The notes beneath the pieces are model-generated. The model was not told the DNA's origin. It did no database searches and saw nothing but the letters and a program-made list of their open reading frames with translations. Below are positions 6,442 to 8,040 of a stretch of 8,040 nt of DNA, piece by piece. How positions within the stretch are numbered: the first letter of the stretch is position 1; each line of letters begins with the position of its first letter. Source of the DNA: Chloroflexota bacterium (lineage in GTDB: Bacteria; Chloroflexota; Limnocylindria; Limnocylindrales; CSP1-4); contig JAICUV010000158.1 in NCBI GenBank assembly GCA_025935655.1, positions 1-8,040 on the forward strand, in the 5' to 3' direction. Both the position numbers and the translations under genes were made by a program.

Positions 6442-6493
6442 GAGGCCTCGCTGTGCCACACCGCCGGGGGAACGATGCTGTCCGCGAGGCCTC
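6442..6493. repeat. 10-bp perfect inverted repeat built on palindrome GAGGCCTC
   Basis: GAGGCCTCGC (6442-6451) and GCGAGGCCTC (6484-6493) are exact reverse complements separated by 32 bases. Because GAGGCCTC is itself a palindrome, it also occurs as two identical sites whose centres are 44 bp apart (about four helical turns). It lies 37 to 88 bp upstream of the TATACT element and may be a pair of operators for a dimeric regulator. An RNA hairpin in read-through transcripts is the alternative. Only the repeat itself is directly seen. Confidence 0.5.
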
Positions 6494-6527
6494 TGTCTTG
6501 GTAACGCGGCCGCACCGATTCTGTTAT

Positions 6528-6558
6528 GGCCCGCCGACGCGCGGACGGCGGTCGGGCC
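6528..6558 (-). terminator. Possible GC-rich hairpin after the CysS-C/GT2-like gene
   Basis: CCGCCG (6531-6536) and CGGCGG (6546-6551) can form a 6-bp stem with a 9-base loop, beginning about 17 bases after the stop at 6569. A competing CCGAC/GTCGG pairing (6534-6538 with 6551-6555) exists, and outer GGCCCG/CGGGCC (6528-6533 with 6553-6558) can also pair. There is no T tract after it, so this is a weak terminator candidate and could be chance in GC-rich DNA. Confidence 0.3.
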
Positions 6559-6568
6559 CGCTACCCGC

Positions 6569-7591
6569 TCACCGGCCGCCGACGAGGAGGTCCCGGCGGG
6601 TCGCGTAGCCCTTCAGCAGGCGGTAGAAGTTCTTCTTCGCGAGCCGGTCCCGACCGGGTGTCTCCACGGTCGGCGCATGGCCCATGACCTCGGCCGCGAC
6701 GCGGACCGCGCGGCGCGGCACGGGGAGGTCCGCGAGGTCCACGACAACGTCCTGGGCGTCGGGCTCGTCCTCCCCATCGTCCTCGAGCCACGGGTCGCGC
6801 AGGACGAGACTCCACCAGGTGTCGAGGTGGTCGGGGGCGACAAAATGCTCGTCGAGCGGGCCGCGCGCCACGTAATCGGCCCGCCGGAACCCGATCGCCG
6901 CACCGCCGATCGCATCGACGTCGACGACGCCTGCCGGCGCCGCCTCGTACCGGCGCAGGTCATCGGTGACGAGGCCCACCGGACCCGCGACCGCGACCGT
7001 CTCGTCGTCCAGGGCCGAGATGATCGCTCCCACCACGTCGCCGCGCACCTCGGTGCCGGGCGCCACCAGCACGACGACCGCGCCCGCCGCCCGCCGGATC
7101 CCGGTGTTCCAGGCCGCCGCGGCGCCGAGCCGGGTGCTCGTCCAGACGGCCTCGGTCATCACGCCCGGGGCACCGGGGTCCACGGCGTCCAGGTTCTCCA
7201 GGGCCGCGGCCTGTGCCTCCGACGGCGCGTTGCCCACGACCACGAGCTGTGTCCCGTCGGGCGCCCGCTCCACGAGCCCGCGCACCGCCCGGGCGAGGTC
7301 CTCGACGTCGTCCGTCGCGACGAGGACGACGGTCGCCGCGGCGGTGGGCGCTTCGTCCAGCCGAGACGGCACGGCGGCGCTCGACCCGTAGCGGATGCGG
7401 CTCCCCTCCTCCACGTCCGGCGCGGCCGCACGCTCGAGCGTGTACAGGCTCGCCGCGTCGATGACCCGCCAGCCGGCCGCCTCGATGTCCTCCTTCAGCG
7501 CGTCCGCGGTCTCCCAGTCACCCGCACGGCGGGCGGTGGCACGCACGTCGGCGAGGTCGATGATCTCCTGCGGGGCGGTCTCACGAGGCAT
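6569..7591 (-). CDS. Fusion of CysRS C-terminal-like helical domain with a degenerate GT2-like glycosyltransferase domain
   Basis: A 340-residue protein of unknown function with two recognisable parts. Residues about 10-52 (RATARRAGDWETADALKEDI, 17-36, then AAGWRVIDAASLYTL, 38-52) resemble the C-terminal helical end of cysteinyl-tRNA synthetase, where the pattern is AR..KD...AD.IRDEL...G..V.DT. The rest of that enzyme is absent. Residues 86-270 look like a GT-A fold of family GT2: a beta strand VVLVATDD (88-95), VVVGN (117-121), RLGAAAAWNTGIRRAAG (154-170, the usual G..AARN.GI..A.G), then VVVLVAPGTEVRGD (172-185) where the active DxD would be, and IGGAAIGFRRADYVARGPLDEHF (split over 228-250) followed by LDTWWSLVLRD (256-266). 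The DxD acidic pair is replaced by A-P-G, so catalysis is doubtful. A conserved-looking basic end (NFYRLLKGYATRRDLL, 321-336) finishes it. ATG at 7591 is preceded by TATCCT and no Shine-Dalgarno sequence. It lies 24 bases after the protease gene. Confidence 0.75.
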   Translation of the reverse strand: MPRETAPQEIIDLADVRATARRAGDWETADALKEDIEAAGWRVIDAASLYTLERAAAPDVEEGSRIRYGSSAAVPSRLDEAPTAAATVVLVATDDVEDLARAVRGLVERAPDGTQLVVVGNAPSEAQAAALENLDAVDPGAPGVMTEAVWTSTRLGAAAAWNTGIRRAAGAVVVLVAPGTEVRGDVVGAIISALDDETVAVAGPVGLVTDDLRRYEAAPAGVVDVDAIGGAAIGFRRADYVARGPLDEHFVAPDHLDTWWSLVLRDPWLEDDGEDEPDAQDVVVDLADLPVPRRAVRVAAEVMGHAPTVETPGRDRLAKKNFYRLLKGYATRRDLLVGGR

Positions 7592-7597
7592 CCGCCG

Positions 7598-7603
7598 AGG
7601 ATA
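7598..7603 (-). promoter_or_regulatory. Possible -10 element (TATCCT) for leaderless mRNA of the CysRS-C/GT2-like gene
   Basis: TATCCT (7603-7598 on the minus strand) ends 6 bases before ATG at 7591, in the 24-base space after the protease stop. No Shine-Dalgarno sequence and no good -35 are present. The placement repeats that seen at 6405-6400 and 1692-1687. Confidence 0.45.
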
Positions 7604-7615
7604 CCCGTGGTCACC

Positions 7616-8040
7616 TCATCCGGCGGGCGTACCGGCGGCGGCCGCGGAGGCGATCACGACCAACCCGAGGATCCACGTGTGCGCGAGGCCGCTCCACAGG
7701 ACCGAGCCGGTCCGCCAGTCCAGCCAGCCGTACGCGATCCCTCCGAGCAGCGTGCTCAGCGTCTCCACCTCGGGCTTGCCCAGGTGGACGAACGCGAACG
7801 GCAGCGTGGCGATGACCACGGCGATCGGCCCGACGACCCGCAGCAGGGCGAACAGCAGGAAGCCGCGGAAGAAGAACTCGGCCGGGATGACCTCGAGGGC
7901 GGTGGTCAGGAACACGTCACCGGGGCTCGCGCCTGCGCCCTGCGGGGCGTAGTACGCCGCGAACGCGTCCACCCGGGCAAGCGCGAGCACGACCGGCGTC
8001 ATCACGGCCGCGCCGCCGATGGCGATGCAGGCGCCCGCCC
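7616..8040 (-). CDS. CPBP family (CAAX protease/Rce1-like) intramembrane protease, 5' end outside window
   Basis: The last 140 residues of a multi-helix membrane protein of the CPBP/Abi family (PF02517), glutamic intramembrane proteases found in the cytoplasmic membrane. The reading frame stays open and hydrophobic to base 8040 (codons for AGACIAIGGAA before an internal Met), so the true start lies beyond the window; a GTG at 8005 is not needed. Motif 1 is PAEFFFRGFLL (codons 7885-7853), motif 2 is FAFVHLGKPEVETLS (about 7798-7754), and motif 3 is SGLAHTWI (about 7690-7667) with its histidine. In motif 1 the usual EExxxR reads AExxxR, so one of the paired glutamates is missing. The KPxxET stretch after motif 2 marks a subgroup in which, as I recall, a single Glu is not rare, so activity is still plausible. 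The target is unknown. It precedes the CysRS-C/GT2-like gene by 24 bases and may share a transcript with it. Confidence 0.85.
   Translation of the reverse strand, partial: AGACIAIGGAAVMTPVVLALARVDAFAAYYAPQGAGASPGDVFLTTALEVIPAEFFFRGFLLFALLRVVGPIAVVIATLPFAFVHLGKPEVETLSTLLGGIAYGWLDWRTGSVLWSGLAHTWILGLVVIASAAAAGTPAG

Larger units (their letters stand above)
6394..6568. other. Intergenic region upstream of the main operon (175 bp)
   Basis: This is the only intergenic space of any size. It contains, from high to low coordinates, the possible hairpin, an AT-richer patch around 6515-6528 (ATAACAGAATCGG read on the minus strand), the GAGGCCTC inverted repeat and the TATACT element. I looked for a tRNA or other structured RNA and found none. 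It separates the gene ending at 6569 from the operon starting at 6393. Confidence 0.7.

Noticed and set aside
5553..6443. 296-aa plus-strand ORF
   Set aside because: Antisense shadow of the solute-binding protein gene, rich in S, R, T and P, without recognisable domains.
6232..6459. 75-aa version of the small first ORF starting at ATG 6459
   Set aside because: The TATACT element would lie inside it, and the added 22 residues are low-complexity; GTG at 6393 fits better.
6460..6568. tRNA or small structured RNA in the intergenic region
   Set aside because: No cloverleaf, anticodon arm or CCA-like end could be built; only the simple inverted repeats described were found.
7616..8005. CPBP protease starting at GTG 8005
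   Set aside because: The frame stays open and hydrophobic to the window edge and family members have further helices upstream, so the gene is treated as partial.
1..8040. CRISPR array, insertion sequence, integrase or attachment site
   Set aside because: No regularly spaced repeats, transposase or integrase motifs, or flanking direct repeats were seen; base composition is uniform across the window.

Overview
The window is a stretch of very GC-rich bacterial chromosome (roughly 70 % G+C by eye, with third codon positions almost all G or C). Every gene I can support lies on the minus strand, so gene order runs from high to low coordinates. Domain content suggests a Chloroflexota-like lineage, perhaps of the Limnocylindria type, with Actinomycetota as the alternative. 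The clues are a Peptidase_MA protein of the kind common in Chloroflexota, tandem DUF881 proteins, a DUF951 zinc-ribbon protein, a family-5 solute-binding protein and apparently leaderless starts. This placement is an inference, because no rRNA or other phylogenetic marker is present.

Layout in transcription order: (1) 8040-7616, the 3' part of a CPBP/CAAX-type intramembrane protease whose start lies outside the window. (2) 7591-6569, a protein joining a cysteinyl-tRNA-synthetase C-terminal-like helical domain to a degenerate GT2-like glycosyltransferase domain. (3) 6568-6394, the only sizeable intergenic region (175 bp), with a possible hairpin, a 10-bp inverted repeat built on the palindrome GAGGCCTC, and a -10-like TATACT. 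(4) 6393-1724, a tightly packed operon: a possible 53-aa membrane micro-protein, a membrane-anchored family-5 solute-binding protein, a membrane-anchored HExxH metallopeptidase and two different DUF881 proteins. Every junction in this operon overlaps by 1 to 16 bases (TGATG, ATGA or longer). (5) 1679-1, a DUF951 protein joined by an ATGA overlap to an MFS_3 exporter that runs off the left end.

The central operon is the most interesting part. All four of its well-supported products are predicted to be fixed in the membrane with their working domains outside the cytoplasm, and the solute-binding protein has neither a lipobox cysteine nor any adjacent permease or ATPase gene. This looks like an envelope-surface module, perhaps for peptide binding and processing or cell-wall/division work, rather than a plain ABC importer. 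That functional reading is inference.

A second theme is translation initiation. The three starts that are not overlapped by an upstream gene (7591, 6393, 1679) each have a TANNNT hexamer ending 6 or 7 bases before the start codon and no Shine-Dalgarno sequence, which fits leaderless mRNAs. Three genes inside the operon instead carry GGAG(G) ribosome-binding sites. No tRNA, rRNA, CRISPR array, insertion sequence or attachment site was seen, and there is no gene-free stretch longer than 300 bases.
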